Source of the DNA: Thiomicrorhabdus heinhorstiae
GTDB lineage: Bacteria > Pseudomonadota > Gammaproteobacteria > Thiomicrospirales > Thiomicrospiraceae
Length of the DNA stretch: 50,591 nucleotides
Direction: 5' to 3'
Assembly (NCBI RefSeq): GCF_013391765.2
Contig: NZ_JACBGI020000016.1
Location: forward strand, 1 to 50,591
Part shown: positions 1 to 11,057 of the stretch, in pieces
Layout of the letters: the number at the start of each line of letters is the position of its first letter
Position numbering within the stretch: the stretch's first letter is position 1
The notes under the pieces: generated by a model
What the model saw: the letters and a program-made list of their open reading frames with translations, nothing else
The model's database searches: none
Told to the model about the DNA's origin: nothing
Made by a program: the position numbers and the translations under genes

Positions 1-116
1 ATAAGAGACAGTTGCAACACAGTGTAAAGTCTATTTTTCTTTACCCAGCAAAATTTAACTCTTAAGATTTAAACAAAATCAAACAATTTAAAAATAATCT
101 TAGGGGAGAGAGGATT

Positions 117-419
117 ATGTCGAGAAACAATCTATTTAAAGCCTTAGGCAATGCTCCGGAATTCGGACCACATACGGAAAACTTTTTTGAGAAAGGCCGA
201 GTCAGCGTTGATTTCTACAAACCCGGAGAGGTAGATGAAATGAAGAAGAACAAACACGATACTTTGTTTTTCGTTACATCAGGAGATGGATATGTTTTCA
301 ACAACGGCAAACAACATCCCGTTGAAAAAGGAGAAGTCGTCTTCGTAAAAGCGGGGAAAGACCACAAGTTTTTTAACTTCTCGTTGGACTTCACCACTTG
401 GATCGTTCACCTAAAGTAA
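117..419 (+). CDS. Small single-domain cupin protein
   Basis: A 100-residue protein that reads as one cupin beta-barrel. The first conserved cupin motif is represented by KHDTLFFVTSGDGYV (about residues 46-60) and the second by the later GEVVFVKAGKDHKFFN stretch with its His (about 72-87). There is no signal peptide, so it should be cytosolic. Such small cupins often bind a metal and a small ligand, but the motif has few metal-binding His residues and I cannot name a substrate. The start follows a GAGAGGA ribosome site. It stands alone, convergent with the small lipoprotein gene to its right, so context gives no further hint. Family call fairly sure, function unknown. Confidence 0.75.
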   Translation: MSRNNLFKALGNAPEFGPHTENFFEKGRVSVDFYKPGEVDEMKKNKHDTLFFVTSGDGYVFNNGKQHPVEKGEVVFVKAGKDHKFFNFSLDFTTWIVHLK

Positions 420-453
420 AACGATCACAAGTGCATCATTCGAGAAAGCGTTA

Positions 454-473
454 CCTAGCCTTCAGAGGCTAGG
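454..473. terminator. Hairpin between convergent genes, possible weak terminator
   Basis: Perfect 8-bp inverted repeat CCTAGCCT/AGGCTAGG with a four-base loop (TCAG), midway between the convergent cupin and lipoprotein genes. No T-run follows on either strand, so it is not a canonical Rho-independent terminator. It may mark the 3' end of one or both messages. Confidence 0.4.
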
Positions 474-484
474 CTGAAAGAAAT

Positions 485-679
485 CTACTCGTAATAGCCT
501 TCGTAACGAATCACACCCGGCCCAGTCTTACAGTCATACAGTTTGGCATTTTTATCGGCTTGGCTGGATTGCAAATGGCAGTCCTTAGGAGGCTCTTCGT
601 CGATGAAATGACTGCAACCTGATGATAGTGACACGGCACTCAACATCAGTAATCCAATTAAAAAATTCATTTGTTTCAT
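485..679 (-). CDS. Small predicted lipoprotein
   Basis: A 64-residue protein with a lipoprotein signal sequence: Lys near the N terminus, a hydrophobic stretch (about 6-18) and a lipobox LSSGC ending at Cys22. The predicted mature part is only about 43 residues, with two more Cys (KDC and YDC), which might form a disulfide in the periplasm. I do not recognise the family. It is convergent with the cupin gene and has no partner on its own strand. The clear lipobox makes it more than a chance ORF, but its role is unknown. Confidence 0.6.
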   Translation of the reverse strand: MKQMNFLIGLLMLSAVSLSSGCSHFIDEEPPKDCHLQSSQADKNAKLYDCKTGPGVIRYEGYYE

Positions 680-1117
680 GGTTCCGTTCCTCTATGAACT
701 TAGTTTTATTCAACCATTTCCATGATCGTAAAAAGGTTATCTAAGATTAAATCAATCCTATAAACTTTTCCAGCGGAAGTATTAAATAAAAGACAAAGCT
801 CCGAACAGATTCTTTTCAAGAAGTTAAAAGCATTTTCAGCATCGCAGGTGCGAAAGCCTTTTTCTCAATCGAAACATTAAATTGTCCGCTTTAATCCAGA
901 TGCAGATCTTTAGAATGAATAGATCCATGAATATTCGATACCCTCCTTCTTCTTATAAACTTGGAGCATCGTATCTTTGGCGCTTTTTACTTGCCTCTGA
1001 TAAATAAGAATCTTCGTAAACCAACTTATTTAATATAAATGACATTAAAACGAATTAAGTAAAAATAAGTAAGGGAATTCACGAAGGAAGGAAAACGTAG
1101 AAGTTTCTGTCAGGCAT
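680..1117. other. Intergenic stretch, nothing recognised
   Basis: About 440 bases of AT-rich DNA between the lipoprotein gene start and the tRNA terminator. No reading frame with a ribosome site, no RNA gene and no clear repeat was seen. It must hold the promoter of the lipoprotein gene, but no convincing -35/-10 pair stood out. Confidence 0.5.
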
Positions 1118-1148
1118 AAAAAAACCCGCCATGATAGCGGGTGTTTTT
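1118..1148 (-). terminator. Rho-independent terminator of tRNA-Ser
   Basis: ACCCGC/GCGGGT stem (1124-1129 and 1137-1142) with a seven-base loop, followed on the minus strand by a run of T. It lies just past the 3' end of the tRNA gene. A short T-run on the other side makes it potentially bidirectional. Confidence 0.8.
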
Positions 1149-1154
1149 AGAATA

Positions 1155-1245
1155 TGGCGGTGGACTAGGGATTCGAACCCCAGGTAGGCTACAAACCTAC
1201 AACGGTTTTCAAGACCGCCGCCTTCAACCACTCAGCCAGTCCACC
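1155..1245 (-). tRNA. tRNA-Ser (anticodon UGA)
   Basis: A 91-base type II tRNA read on the minus strand. Acceptor stem GGTGGAC pairs with GTCCACC, followed by discriminator G and an encoded CCA (plus-strand TGG at 1155-1157). The anticodon TGA lies at 1209-1211 within CTTGAAA, the T arm contains GGTTCGAATCC, and the long variable arm is typical of serine tRNAs. It decodes UCA and wobble UCN codons. It is close to serS, whose product would charge it, but the alkyltransferase gene on the other strand lies between. A promoter and a terminator flank it as a single-gene unit. Confidence 0.97.
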
Positions 1246-1262
1246 TTTGTTTGATGGGGCGT

Positions 1263-1290
1263 ATTATAGAGGGCTTGCGGATTTTTGCAA
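1263..1290 (-). promoter_or_regulatory. Sigma-70 promoter of tRNA-Ser
   Basis: Minus strand: TTGCAA (1285-1290), 16-base spacer, perfect TATAAT (1263-1268), then a GC-rich discriminator (ACGCCCC). Such discriminators are typical of stable-RNA promoters under stringent control. Expected transcription start is about 12 bases before the tRNA 5' end. Confidence 0.75.
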
Positions 1291-1362
1291 GACGTTTTAT
1301 CGCTTTTTTGTAATTTTTCTGTCAATTTTTAGTAAGCTAAATTTTTACCCTTGGAAAACGCC

Positions 1363-1674
1363 ATGAAGACTGATATCGAAAGCTTTAACCAACGTTGTTA
1401 CCGCTTAATTGAACGGGTCCCTCCCGGCAAAATTTGCACCTATTCCGATGTTGCTCACGCCCTCGGTGGTAAGGCTTATCAGGCTGTCGGCAATGCGATG
1501 GCCAATAACCCTCACCCGATTACAACGCCGTGTCACAGAGTCGTCAAATCAAATGGTGAAATCGGAAACTATGCTTTTGGCATTGAAGCGAAAAAAACGC
1601 TATTGGAGAAAGAAGGCATTGTCATACATGACAATAAGATTGAGCATTTCGAGGAAGTGCGCTACCGCTTTTGA
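1363..1674 (+). CDS. Single-domain O6-alkylguanine-DNA alkyltransferase family protein
   Basis: A 103-residue protein made only of the C-terminal DNA-binding/active-site domain of the MGMT/Ogt family. The active-site motif PCHRV is intact (Cys57), so the protein could accept an alkyl group rather than being an alkyltransferase-like (Atl) protein with Trp at this place. The helix-turn-helix motif GGKAYQAVGNAMANNP (36-50) carries Gln40 where human MGMT and E. coli Ogt/Ada have the Arg finger that flips out the damaged base. I chose ATG at 1363 over the upstream TTG at 1351. It is monocistronic and convergent with serS. Family call is firm; activity is uncertain because of the Gln. Confidence 0.85.
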   Translation: MKTDIESFNQRCYRLIERVPPGKICTYSDVAHALGGKAYQAVGNAMANNPHPITTPCHRVVKSNGEIGNYAFGIEAKKTLLEKEGIVIHDNKIEHFEEVRYRF

Positions 1675-1705
1675 ACAGCAGCGCTCATCAAGAGATCACC
1701 GATAG

Positions 1706-1724
1706 GAAAATCGAACAGATTTTC
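1706..1724. terminator. Possible terminator between alkyltransferase gene and serS
   Basis: Inverted repeat GAAAATC/GATTTTC with a five-base loop, directly beyond the serS stop codon and 32 bases beyond the stop of the convergent gene. The stem is AT-rich and the T-runs are short, so this is a weak candidate. Confidence 0.3.
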
Positions 1725-3023
<1,299 letters not shown>

Positions 3024-3065
3024 CTATTAATTTTAAAAATAATTAGAAATTCTTATATGCAACAT

Positions 3066-3455
3066 TCAAGGCGTCAGCAGTTGACGCCCTAGTGCCAGAC
3101 CTGCCCAAACGGCAAGCAGACAGGTCAGTACGCTGACGACGATATTCGCCGCCGCTTTGATAAATTCTCCAAGCTGGAGATATTGTACGGTTTCAAACGA
3201 AAAGGTCGAGAAGGTTGTGAAGGCACCTAAAAATCCGACCATAATAAAGGAGCGGATTTCCGGCGAAGCTTCCAGCTTATCTACTAGCAGGATTGCCATA
3301 AATCCCATAATAAAGGAACCGACGACATTTACGGCCAAGGTTCCCCAAGCAAAATCCCGGCCTAACCATTCATAAGTATGGTGAGATACAAAAAACCTTG
3401 CCATCGCGCCTAAAGCACCGCCGGACGCTACCGCAAACCAACCCCAAGCTGTCAT
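3066..3455 (-). CDS. crcB: Fluoride ion channel CrcB/FluC
   Basis: A 129-residue inner-membrane protein with four hydrophobic segments, the usual size of the Fluc family, which forms dual-topology dimers that export fluoride. Family signatures are visible: GGALGAMARF near the N terminus, WGTLAVNVVGSF in the second segment and GFLGAFTTFSTFSFE with its conserved Phe/Thr run. I chose ATG at 3455 over GTG at 3458; it overlaps the rarA stop (TGATG) and follows a strong GAGGAGG site, pointing to translational coupling. No fluoride riboswitch was seen. Sitting within this operon rather than beside a fluoride-responsive gene, it is probably constitutive. Confidence 0.93.
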   Translation of the reverse strand: MTAWGWFAVASGGALGAMARFFVSHHTYEWLGRDFAWGTLAVNVVGSFIMGFMAILLVDKLEASPEIRSFIMVGFLGAFTTFSTFSFETVQYLQLGEFIKAAANIVVSVLTCLLAVWAGLALGRQLLTP

Positions 3456-4804
3456 CACCCCCCCTCCTCGGGTCTTCGTTTAAAAATCGCCTGCTCATTC
3501 TGCTGCTGTAAATGACGCATTTTCGCGGCGATTTTAATTTCCAAACCGCGCTCCACCGGTTGATAGTAATCGCGCTCGGCCATCTCTTCAGGGAAATAGC
3601 ACTCACCGGCAGCAAAGGCGTCCGGTTCGTCGTGCGCATAACGGTAGCCTTTACCGTAATCCAGTTCACTCATCAATTTGGTCGGCGCATTGCGAAGATG
3701 CAAAGGCACTTCATAAGAACCATGCTCGCGAATATCTGCCAGCACCGCTTTGTATGCCATATAGACGGCATTCGATTTCGGTGCAACCGCCAAATAGCTG
3801 GTAGCATGTGCCAGAGCAAGATCCCCTTCCGGAGATCCGAGACGTTCATAGGCTTGCGCGGCATTCATTGCCAGCTGCAAGGCTTTCGGATCAGCATTGC
3901 CAATCTCTTCACTGGCCATGCGAATCAAGCGCCTAGCCAGATAACGCGGATCGACACCGCCATCCAGCATACGTACCAACCAGTACAAAGCCGCATTGGC
4001 ATCCGAACCGCGTACCGATTTATGCAAAGCGGATATCTGATCGTAAAAGGCCTCTCCACCCTTATCAAAACGTCTCAGGCCGCCTTGCACCACTTCCTGA
4101 CAAGCTTGGACGCTTAATATCCATTTTTTCTGCATTTCGTCATATTCAACGAAATCAATTACCTGTTCCAGACTATTAAGGAGACGACGCGCATCGCCGT
4201 CGGCGTGGGCAATCAGTAAGCCATTCGCCCCCTCCTCCAGCTGCAGATCGCCTTCTTCATCGCCGTGATTGTTCAGCTCTTGTGCAAGCAACGCCAAACC
4301 GCGTTCCAACACATCCTGCAATTCCTCTTCATCCAGGCTGCGCAGCACAAAAACTTTGGCACGCGACAGCAGAGCGTTGTTCAATTCAAAAGACGGGTTT
4401 TCGGTTGTGGCACCGATGAAAATAAAAGTGCCGTCCTCTACATACGGCAGGAAAGCGTCCTGCTGAGCTTTGTTAAAACGGTGCACTTCATCGACAAACA
4501 GCAAGGTTCCCTGGCCGAAGAGTTCTCGATGACGCTTGGCACTTTCGACCGCCGCCCGTACTTCCTTCACACCGTCCAACACCGCCGACAGACTGATAAA
4601 CAACAGGTCGGAACGCTTTGCCAACAGCCTTGCCAGAGTGGTTTTACCTACCCCCGGCGGCCCCCAGAAAATCATCGAGTACAGATTACCCGCTTCCAGC
4701 ATTCGCGTCAGAGCGCGTTTCGGACCCAACAGATGCGTCTGACCGACAAACTCTTCGAGAGTCTGCGGTCTGAGTCGGTCGGAAAGCGGCTGATAGACAC
4801 TCAT
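3455..4804 (-). CDS. rarA: Replication-associated recombination protein A (AAA+ ATPase)
   Basis: A 449-residue AAA+ ATPase of the RarA/MgsA/WRNIP1 family, acting at stalled replication forks together with SSB and the clamp-loader system. Walker A GPPGVGKT (48-55), Walker B FVDEVH (103-108) and sensor 1 GATTENPS (131-138) are intact, followed by the family's C-terminal tetramerisation region. The order ftsK-lolA-rarA-serS is that of E. coli. It starts three bases after the lolA stop and its TGA overlaps the crcB ATG, so it is within an operon. No unusual feature. Certain. Confidence 0.96.
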   Translation of the reverse strand: MSVYQPLSDRLRPQTLEEFVGQTHLLGPKRALTRMLEAGNLYSMIFWGPPGVGKTTLARLLAKRSDLLFISLSAVLDGVKEVRAAVESAKRHRELFGQGTLLFVDEVHRFNKAQQDAFLPYVEDGTFIFIGATTENPSFELNNALLSRAKVFVLRSLDEEELQDVLERGLALLAQELNNHGDEEGDLQLEEGANGLLIAHADGDARRLLNSLEQVIDFVEYDEMQKKWILSVQACQEVVQGGLRRFDKGGEAFYDQISALHKSVRGSDANAALYWLVRMLDGGVDPRYLARRLIRMASEEIGNADPKALQLAMNAAQAYERLGSPEGDLALAHATSYLAVAPKSNAVYMAYKAVLADIREHGSYEVPLHLRNAPTKLMSELDYGKGYRYAHDEPDAFAAGECYFPEEMAERDYYQPVERGLEIKIAAKMRHLQQQNEQAIFKRRPEEGG

Positions 4805-4807
4805 AAA

Positions 4808-5452
4808 TTAACTTGGCTGCCCGATCACATCAACGCCGTAAGGCACCTTGAAGCGGAATTGCTCCGGTGACAACGGCGTATTTTCTTCAATATTTTTAAA
4901 ACGCACCTTGGTAATATTATCCGGTCCCTGATAGAGCCAGACTTCCTGCATATGGCCGTCTTTCAAACCGACTTCGATACTCTGAAAATAGGTCGCTTCC
5001 TTCGGTGCCAGGTTATACCACTGCATGCCTTTGCGCTGTCCTGCATCGACAATGGTAAATTTGTCTTCGATGCGTTCGCTATACAACAACCAGCTCAGAG
5101 GGATTTCCGATTTTACGTCCTCAATCGGACGCACTGTTACCTGTTCCAAGTCTTTATCAAACACCCACAAGTTTTTACCGTCGACGACGATGCGCTGTTC
5201 TTGAGGACGCTTGTATTCCCACATCAATTTACCCGGACGCTGTAATTTAAAATGTCCGAAAGACTGATTCAATTGAAACAGCTCTTCATTCGGCTGAATC
5301 TGCTCGAAGTCCGCGCTGAACGTTTTCAGTTGATTCACATAATCCTGCAATACCTGTGCATTCGCCCAAGCGGACTGACTAAAAAATGCCAGACTGAACA
5401 GCGAAGCGATTGCCCATTTTGTGCAGGCTTTTTTTCGAATTAAAAATGACAT
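4808..5452 (-). CDS. lolA: Outer-membrane lipoprotein carrier protein LolA
   Basis: A 214-residue periplasmic chaperone that takes lipoproteins from the LolCDE complex to LolB or the outer membrane. A signal peptide (Lys/Arg-rich start, hydrophobic core, cleavage after about SAWA, residue 30) precedes a LolA-type half-barrel with the typical QRPGKLMWEYKRPQEQ segment. I chose ATG at 5452 over the in-frame TTG at 5458; no strong ribosome site separates them. It lies between ftsK and rarA as in E. coli. Its substrates could include the small lipoprotein encoded at the left end of the window. Confidence 0.94.
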   Translation of the reverse strand: MSFLIRKKACTKWAIASLFSLAFFSQSAWANAQVLQDYVNQLKTFSADFEQIQPNEELFQLNQSFGHFKLQRPGKLMWEYKRPQEQRIVVDGKNLWVFDKDLEQVTVRPIEDVKSEIPLSWLLYSERIEDKFTIVDAGQRKGMQWYNLAPKEATYFQSIEVGLKDGHMQEVWLYQGPDNITKVRFKNIEENTPLSPEQFRFKVPYGVDVIGQPS

Positions 5453-5493
5453 AATCAATTAATACTCTACTTTGGATCTGTGGCGAACTTGCC

Positions 5494-8055
5494 TTATTCC
5501 GGCTTTGGCGCCAAAACTTCGCGGTTACCGTTAGCCCCGGCGGTAGAAACCACTCCTGCGGCTTCCATCGCTTCGACAATTCTAGCCGCACGGTTGTAGC
5601 CAATACTGAAATTACGCTGAATAAAGGATGTCGATACCCGACGACCTTCAATTACAAACTGCACGATCTCATCATACAACGGATCTTGTTCCGCATCGTT
5701 GCTTCCACCGGCACCTTCACCACTCTGTTCGGAAACGCTCTGGGTAATGGATTGCAGATATTGCGGCTCGCCCTGACTCTTAACGAATTCCGCCACGCGG
5801 TGCACCTCGTCATCGGTCATAAAAGCACCGTGCACACGGCGCGGAGAACCGGAACCAGGCGGCAGAAACAGCATATCCCCCATCCCCAACAGCTGCTCGG
5901 CACCGCCCTGATCAAGAATGGTACGCGAATCGATTTTGGTATTGACCATGAATGAAATTCGCGTCGGAATATTGGCTTTGATCAAACCGGTAATAACGTT
6001 AACCGACGGACGCTGAGTCGCCAGAATCAAATGAATACCGGCGGCACGTGCTTTCTGTGCGATTCGTGCGATCAACTGTTCCACTTCTTTACCGACCACC
6101 ATAATCATGTCGGCAAATTCGTCGACCACCACCACGATATAAGGCAGAGTTGTCAGAGTCGGCGGTGCTTCGGCAAACTCATGTCCGTAACTGGCAGCTT
6201 GCTGATATAACGGATCGATGATCGGCTCGCCTTTGTCGATCGCCGCCTGTACCTTCATATTGAAACCGGCGATATTACGCACACCCATTTTCGCCATCAA
6301 CTGGTAACGGCGATCCATCTCGAATACACACCAGCGCAAGGCATTGGCGGCATCGCTCATATCGGTGACCACCGGAGTAAGCAGATGCGGAATATCTTCG
6401 TAGATCGACAACTCGAGCATTTTCGGATCGACCATGATCAAACGCACTTCGTCCGGTGTACTTTTATACAACAGGCTCAGAATCATGCTGTTGACTCCGA
6501 CCGATTTACCGGCCCCGGTCGTCCCGGCGACCAGCAAATGCGGCATTTTAGCGATATCCGCCACCACCGGCTTGCCGGAAATATCTTTACCAAGCGCGAT
6601 ACTCAGAGGCGATTTCGCCGCCTGGAATTCATGCGACGACAAGACTTCGCGGAAACTGACAATCTCGCGAGTCTCGTTAGGTATCTCAATACCGACTACC
6701 GCCTTGCCCGGAATAATATCTACGACCCGTACCGATTTAACCGACAGAACACGTGCCAAATCCTTGGCAAGGTTATTGATCTGACTGACCTTGACGCCAG
6801 GCGCCGGCAAGACTTCGAAACGCGTAACCACCGGTCCCGGCTGAACCGATTCGACAGTGACCGTCACACCGAACTCCTTCAGACTCTGTTCCAGCAAAGC
6901 CGACAATCCTTTTAGCTGCTCCTCGGAAAAACCTTCGGCTTGGGACGGAGGCGGGTCGAGAAGCTCAATCGACGGCAACTGCGGAATTCTCGGTTTGACG
7001 TTCGCGGTTTGCGGCACGCTTTTCTTACCGACTTTCACTTCACTCGCATGCGGCTTGGCTTCTTCCTCTTCGTCAAACTTCAGACTCTGCGTAACCGGTG
7101 CGATTTCAATCTGCTCGACATCATCACTCAGACTCGGCGAAGCGGCGATTTCCACTTTTTCATCGGAGACGATTTTTGGCGCTTTTTCCTGACCCAAGTC
7201 GTTCAGCTGCTGATCGCTGAAATCAAAATGTTTATCAGCCACCTGCAGCGATTGCGAAAGATCATCATCCAGAGCAAAACCTTTGTCTTTATTTACCCTG
7301 AGGTTTTCTTCCTGACTGCTCTCTTCTTTTACACGCTTTCTGGAGAATTTCAGCTTTGCAGAAATTACCTGCACTCGGGCCTTTAAGTTATTCACTTTAT
7401 TATTTAATTCCGGAGCGCCGTTCAAGAACGATTGATAACGCGCTTGTCCCCAATCGATTACCTGCCATGTGATACGTCCGGTGGATTCGACGATCGTCAA
7501 CCAGGAACAACTGCTGAGCATACTGACCGCCAGAGCGAACAAAACCAATAAAATCAGAGTCGTGCCGAGCAGATCGACCGAAGAAACCAGCCAGCGACTT
7601 AATTCATACCCCCAAACCCCGCCGGCCGAATAAGGCAGGTTGCCGAGCAACGTATCCGGATTCATATATAAGTTTGCCAGACCGGCACCGGCACTCAGTA
7701 GAACCAACAGACCGAACAAACTCATGACGAAACGGATGTAATCAAGCTCGTTACCGTTGCGGATTTTCAGAGTCACCCAGCCGGCGAGCAGAATTCCAAA
7801 CGGAATCAAAAAGCCGAAAACCCCGAAGATATATAAAATCATCGAAGCGATCCACGCGCCGGTCTTGCCACCGTAATTGGCGACCGAATGCACCGAACCG
7901 GCAGTATCAAACCCCGGGTCCTGAGGATGGTAACTGAACAGAACGATAAAGAGGAAAAACGCCAAGCCGATGCAGCTAAGAACGACGCCGTCCTTAAGAA
8001 TCCACGCGAAGCGATGCAATGAAGAAGCTGTCTGAGGTTGTTTTACTGTATCCAT
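5494..8055 (-). CDS. ftsK: DNA translocase FtsK
   Basis: An 853-residue divisome protein that pumps chromosome ends through the septum and activates XerCD at dif. The N terminus (about 22-190) has four membrane segments. A charged linker (about 220-360) is much shorter than the E. coli linker and accounts for the smaller size (E. coli FtsK is about 1330 residues). The motor domain contains Walker A GTTGAGKS (511-518) and the Walker B region IVVVVDEFADM. The C-terminal winged-helix gamma domain (about 785-845), which reads KOPS and touches XerD, ends with GANGNREVLAPKPE. First gene of the minus-strand operon, divergent from trxB. Confidence 0.97.
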   Translation of the reverse strand: MDTVKQPQTASSLHRFAWILKDGVVLSCIGLAFFLFIVLFSYHPQDPGFDTAGSVHSVANYGGKTGAWIASMILYIFGVFGFLIPFGILLAGWVTLKIRNGNELDYIRFVMSLFGLLVLLSAGAGLANLYMNPDTLLGNLPYSAGGVWGYELSRWLVSSVDLLGTTLILLVLFALAVSMLSSCSWLTIVESTGRITWQVIDWGQARYQSFLNGAPELNNKVNNLKARVQVISAKLKFSRKRVKEESSQEENLRVNKDKGFALDDDLSQSLQVADKHFDFSDQQLNDLGQEKAPKIVSDEKVEIAASPSLSDDVEQIEIAPVTQSLKFDEEEEAKPHASEVKVGKKSVPQTANVKPRIPQLPSIELLDPPPSQAEGFSEEQLKGLSALLEQSLKEFGVTVTVESVQPGPVVTRFEVLPAPGVKVSQINNLAKDLARVLSVKSVRVVDIIPGKAVVGIEIPNETREIVSFREVLSSHEFQAAKSPLSIALGKDISGKPVVADIAKMPHLLVAGTTGAGKSVGVNSMILSLLYKSTPDEVRLIMVDPKMLELSIYEDIPHLLTPVVTDMSDAANALRWCVFEMDRRYQLMAKMGVRNIAGFNMKVQAAIDKGEPIIDPLYQQAASYGHEFAEAPPTLTTLPYIVVVVDEFADMIMVVGKEVEQLIARIAQKARAAGIHLILATQRPSVNVITGLIKANIPTRISFMVNTKIDSRTILDQGGAEQLLGMGDMLFLPPGSGSPRRVHGAFMTDDEVHRVAEFVKSQGEPQYLQSITQSVSEQSGEGAGGSNDAEQDPLYDEIVQFVIEGRRVSTSFIQRNFSIGYNRAARIVEAMEAAGVVSTAGANGNREVLAPKPE

Positions 8056-9379
<1,324 letters not shown>

Positions 9380-9393
9380 CACTCCAATCTGTT

Positions 9394-9420
9394 AAAAAGC
9401 CACCGTGAGGTGGTTTTTTA
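9394..9420 (+). terminator. Rho-independent terminator after trxB
   Basis: Stem CCACC/GGTGG (9400-9404 and 9409-9413) with loop GTGA, extended by flanking A and T runs; six T follow on the plus strand. It separates trxB from the isomerase gene. Confidence 0.85.
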
Positions 9421-9454
9421 ATACCGGGAACCTAAAATCAAATAAGGAATCTAT

Positions 9455-10180
9455 ATGCGTTTAGCTTCAACATCGCTTCTGGCGATTGCACTTGCCACCT
9501 CCAGCACCTTAAGCGTAGCAAGTGAAAAACCGGCCGGCAAAGCCGAGTTAACGACTTTGGAACAAAAAGCCAGCTACACTCTCGGGACTAATCTGGCGCA
9601 AAACCTGAAAAAACAAGGTTTGAATATCGATGTTAAAGCTTTTTCCATGGGGCTTGACGACGCTTTAAACGATCGCCCTCTGTCTCTTAGCGAGCAGGAA
9701 ATGATGCAGGCGGTTACCGAAACCAAAAAAATGATGCTGGAAAAGCAGGCTGCCGAGAAAGAAGCTCAGATCAAAAACAATCAGGCGGAAAGTAAGGCAT
9801 TTATCGAAAAATACGCTAAAGAAGACGGCGTGAAGAAAACCGACAACGGCTTACTCTACAAAATTTTGCAGTCTGGCGATGCCAAAGGCAGTTCACCAAG
9901 CGACAGCGATACGATCTTTGCTCACTATGAAGGACGATTCATCGACGGCAAGGTCTTTGACAGTTCTTACCAGCGCGGTACGGCTTTAAAGTTGAAAACA
10001 GCCAACGTGATCAAAGGCTGGGGCGAAGTACTTAAAATGATGAAGCCGGGCGATAAATGGGAAGTGGTTATTCCACCTGAAATGGCTTACGGTGCCAGAG
10101 GCGCAGGGGATGTAATCGGACCGGATAAAACCTTAATCTTCACTATCGAGCTGGTCTCTTTTAATAAAGACGAGTCTTGA
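9455..10180 (+). CDS. FKBP-type peptidyl-prolyl isomerase, Mip/FkpA-like
   Basis: A 241-residue secreted folding enzyme. A signal peptide of about 22 residues is followed by the helical FKBP N-terminal dimerisation domain (about 32-125, with KASYTLGTNLAQNLKKQG). The FKBP catalytic domain follows (about 142-236), with HYEGRFIDGKVFDSSYQRG and the closing PEMAYGARGAG loop. This matches periplasmic FkpA or surface Mip proteins, which catalyse cis-trans isomerisation of Xaa-Pro bonds as dimers. The start follows AAGGA. It is transcribed separately from trxB because of the terminator between them. Whether the protein is periplasmic or outer-membrane-attached cannot be seen; there is no lipobox. Confidence 0.93.
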   Translation: MRLASTSLLAIALATSSTLSVASEKPAGKAELTTLEQKASYTLGTNLAQNLKKQGLNIDVKAFSMGLDDALNDRPLSLSEQEMMQAVTETKKMMLEKQAAEKEAQIKNNQAESKAFIEKYAKEDGVKKTDNGLLYKILQSGDAKGSSPSDSDTIFAHYEGRFIDGKVFDSSYQRGTALKLKTANVIKGWGEVLKMMKPGDKWEVVIPPEMAYGARGAGDVIGPDKTLIFTIELVSFNKDES

Positions 10181-10185
10181 GCAGA

Positions 10186-10221
10186 AATAAAAAACCCCGC
10201 AGAGACATAATCTGTGCGGGG
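10186..10221 (-). terminator. Rho-independent terminator (minus strand)
   Basis: CCCCGCA/TGCGGGG stem (10195-10221, extended by AGA/TCT after one mismatch) followed on the minus strand by a run of T. It probably ends the message of the small NIF3/CutA-like gene about 125 bases upstream and may also block readthrough from the isomerase gene. Confidence 0.75.
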
Positions 10222-10346
10222 TGATCCATAAATCGGAAACAATCTTAGCTCTTTAGAGGAGTGTCGTAATAATACAACTGACACTCATATTAATTCATAG
10301 CCGCTCCCATATCAATAACTTCTAATATATTTTTTTTCTGATGGGA

Positions 10347-10688
10347 TCAGCGCTTTGGCTTTGAATCTAAATAGGCGTGCACATCCAAAACTTGCACAAC
10401 ATCGTATGCCGGCGTCTCATACGGATGCGAATCGATCAAAGCATCGATGACATCGAGCAAACAATTCTCTTGTAAAACCATCTCAACCCGATATTCATCT
10501 ACCATCTCGATCTGACCTTTCTGACCGATGTAAGGTTGACTACCGACCAGAGGACGGAACTGCCCCTGCCCCAATACCTGCCAGGCACAGCTGTCATAAT
10601 CACCGATCTTCCCTGCCCCGGCGGAAAATAGTGCTTGTTTAACGCTTTCAAGATGTGTTTCTGGAATATATACACAAAGCTTCAACAT
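10347..10688 (-). CDS. YqfO/NIF3-type small CutA-like protein
   Basis: A 113-residue protein resembling the insert domain of the NIF3 family (YqfO), which has a ferredoxin-like CutA/PII-type fold. Family hallmarks are the opening CVYIPETHLESVKQALFSAGAGKIGDYDSCAW, split here as CVYIPETHLESVKQALF then AGAGKIGDYD, and the terminal SHPYETPAYDVV. No catalytic function is established for these stand-alone versions; they are often misnamed as toxins. It is a single gene, divergent from the small membrane protein and ended by the terminator to its left. Confidence 0.75.
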   Translation of the reverse strand: MLKLCVYIPETHLESVKQALFSAGAGKIGDYDSCAWQVLGQGQFRPLVGSQPYIGQKGQIEMVDEYRVEMVLQENCLLDVIDALIDSHPYETPAYDVVQVLDVHAYLDSKPKR

Positions 10689-10706
10689 AACCGATTCCGA
10701 ATTTTA

Positions 10707-10737
10707 TTGACCGTTTTAAACCCAAATTCACTACAAT
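10707..10737 (+). promoter_or_regulatory. Possible sigma-70 promoter of the small membrane protein gene
   Basis: TTGACC (10707-10712) and TACAAT (10732-10737) match the hexamers well, but the 19-base spacer is longer than the optimal 17. The expected start lies about 27 bases before the gene. Confidence 0.3.
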
Positions 10738-10769
10738 AGCGAATAATTCAAACAAAGGGTACAAAACCG

Positions 10770-11036
10770 ATGAGAAATCTTTTAATAACCTTTGCGGCGA
10801 TTTTGACACTGGCTGTCCTCTCTCTGGCAACCGGCATTCACTATTTCGCCAATATCGGCGGCTTTATTTCCGCCATCGGTTTCATGCTGGTCTTTTTCAA
10901 AGACCGTCCAGAAAACGAGAGCGAAGCGGACAAACGCAAGCGCCGCAACTGGTATATCGTCTTTGCCATCGGCATTTTCTTCAGCATGCTTTTCGGCAGT
11001 TTCTGGAACGATCAAATGGGCAATATGGCGCCGTAA
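10770..11036 (+). CDS. Small inner-membrane protein of unknown function
   Basis: An 88-residue protein with three hydrophobic segments (about 3-22, 26-43 and 65-82) and a charged cytoplasmic-type loop rich in Lys, Arg and Glu (45-63) between the second and third. I do not recognise the family. The start follows AAAGGG and the gene is closed by a strong terminator, which together with the clear membrane topology supports a real gene. It is divergent from the YqfO-like gene and convergent with the receptor gene. No role can be assigned. Confidence 0.65.
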   Translation: MRNLLITFAAILTLAVLSLATGIHYFANIGGFISAIGFMLVFFKDRPENESEADKRKRRNWYIVFAIGIFFSMLFGSFWNDQMGNMAP

Positions 11037-11057
11037 CCGATGACCAGTATCCAAACG

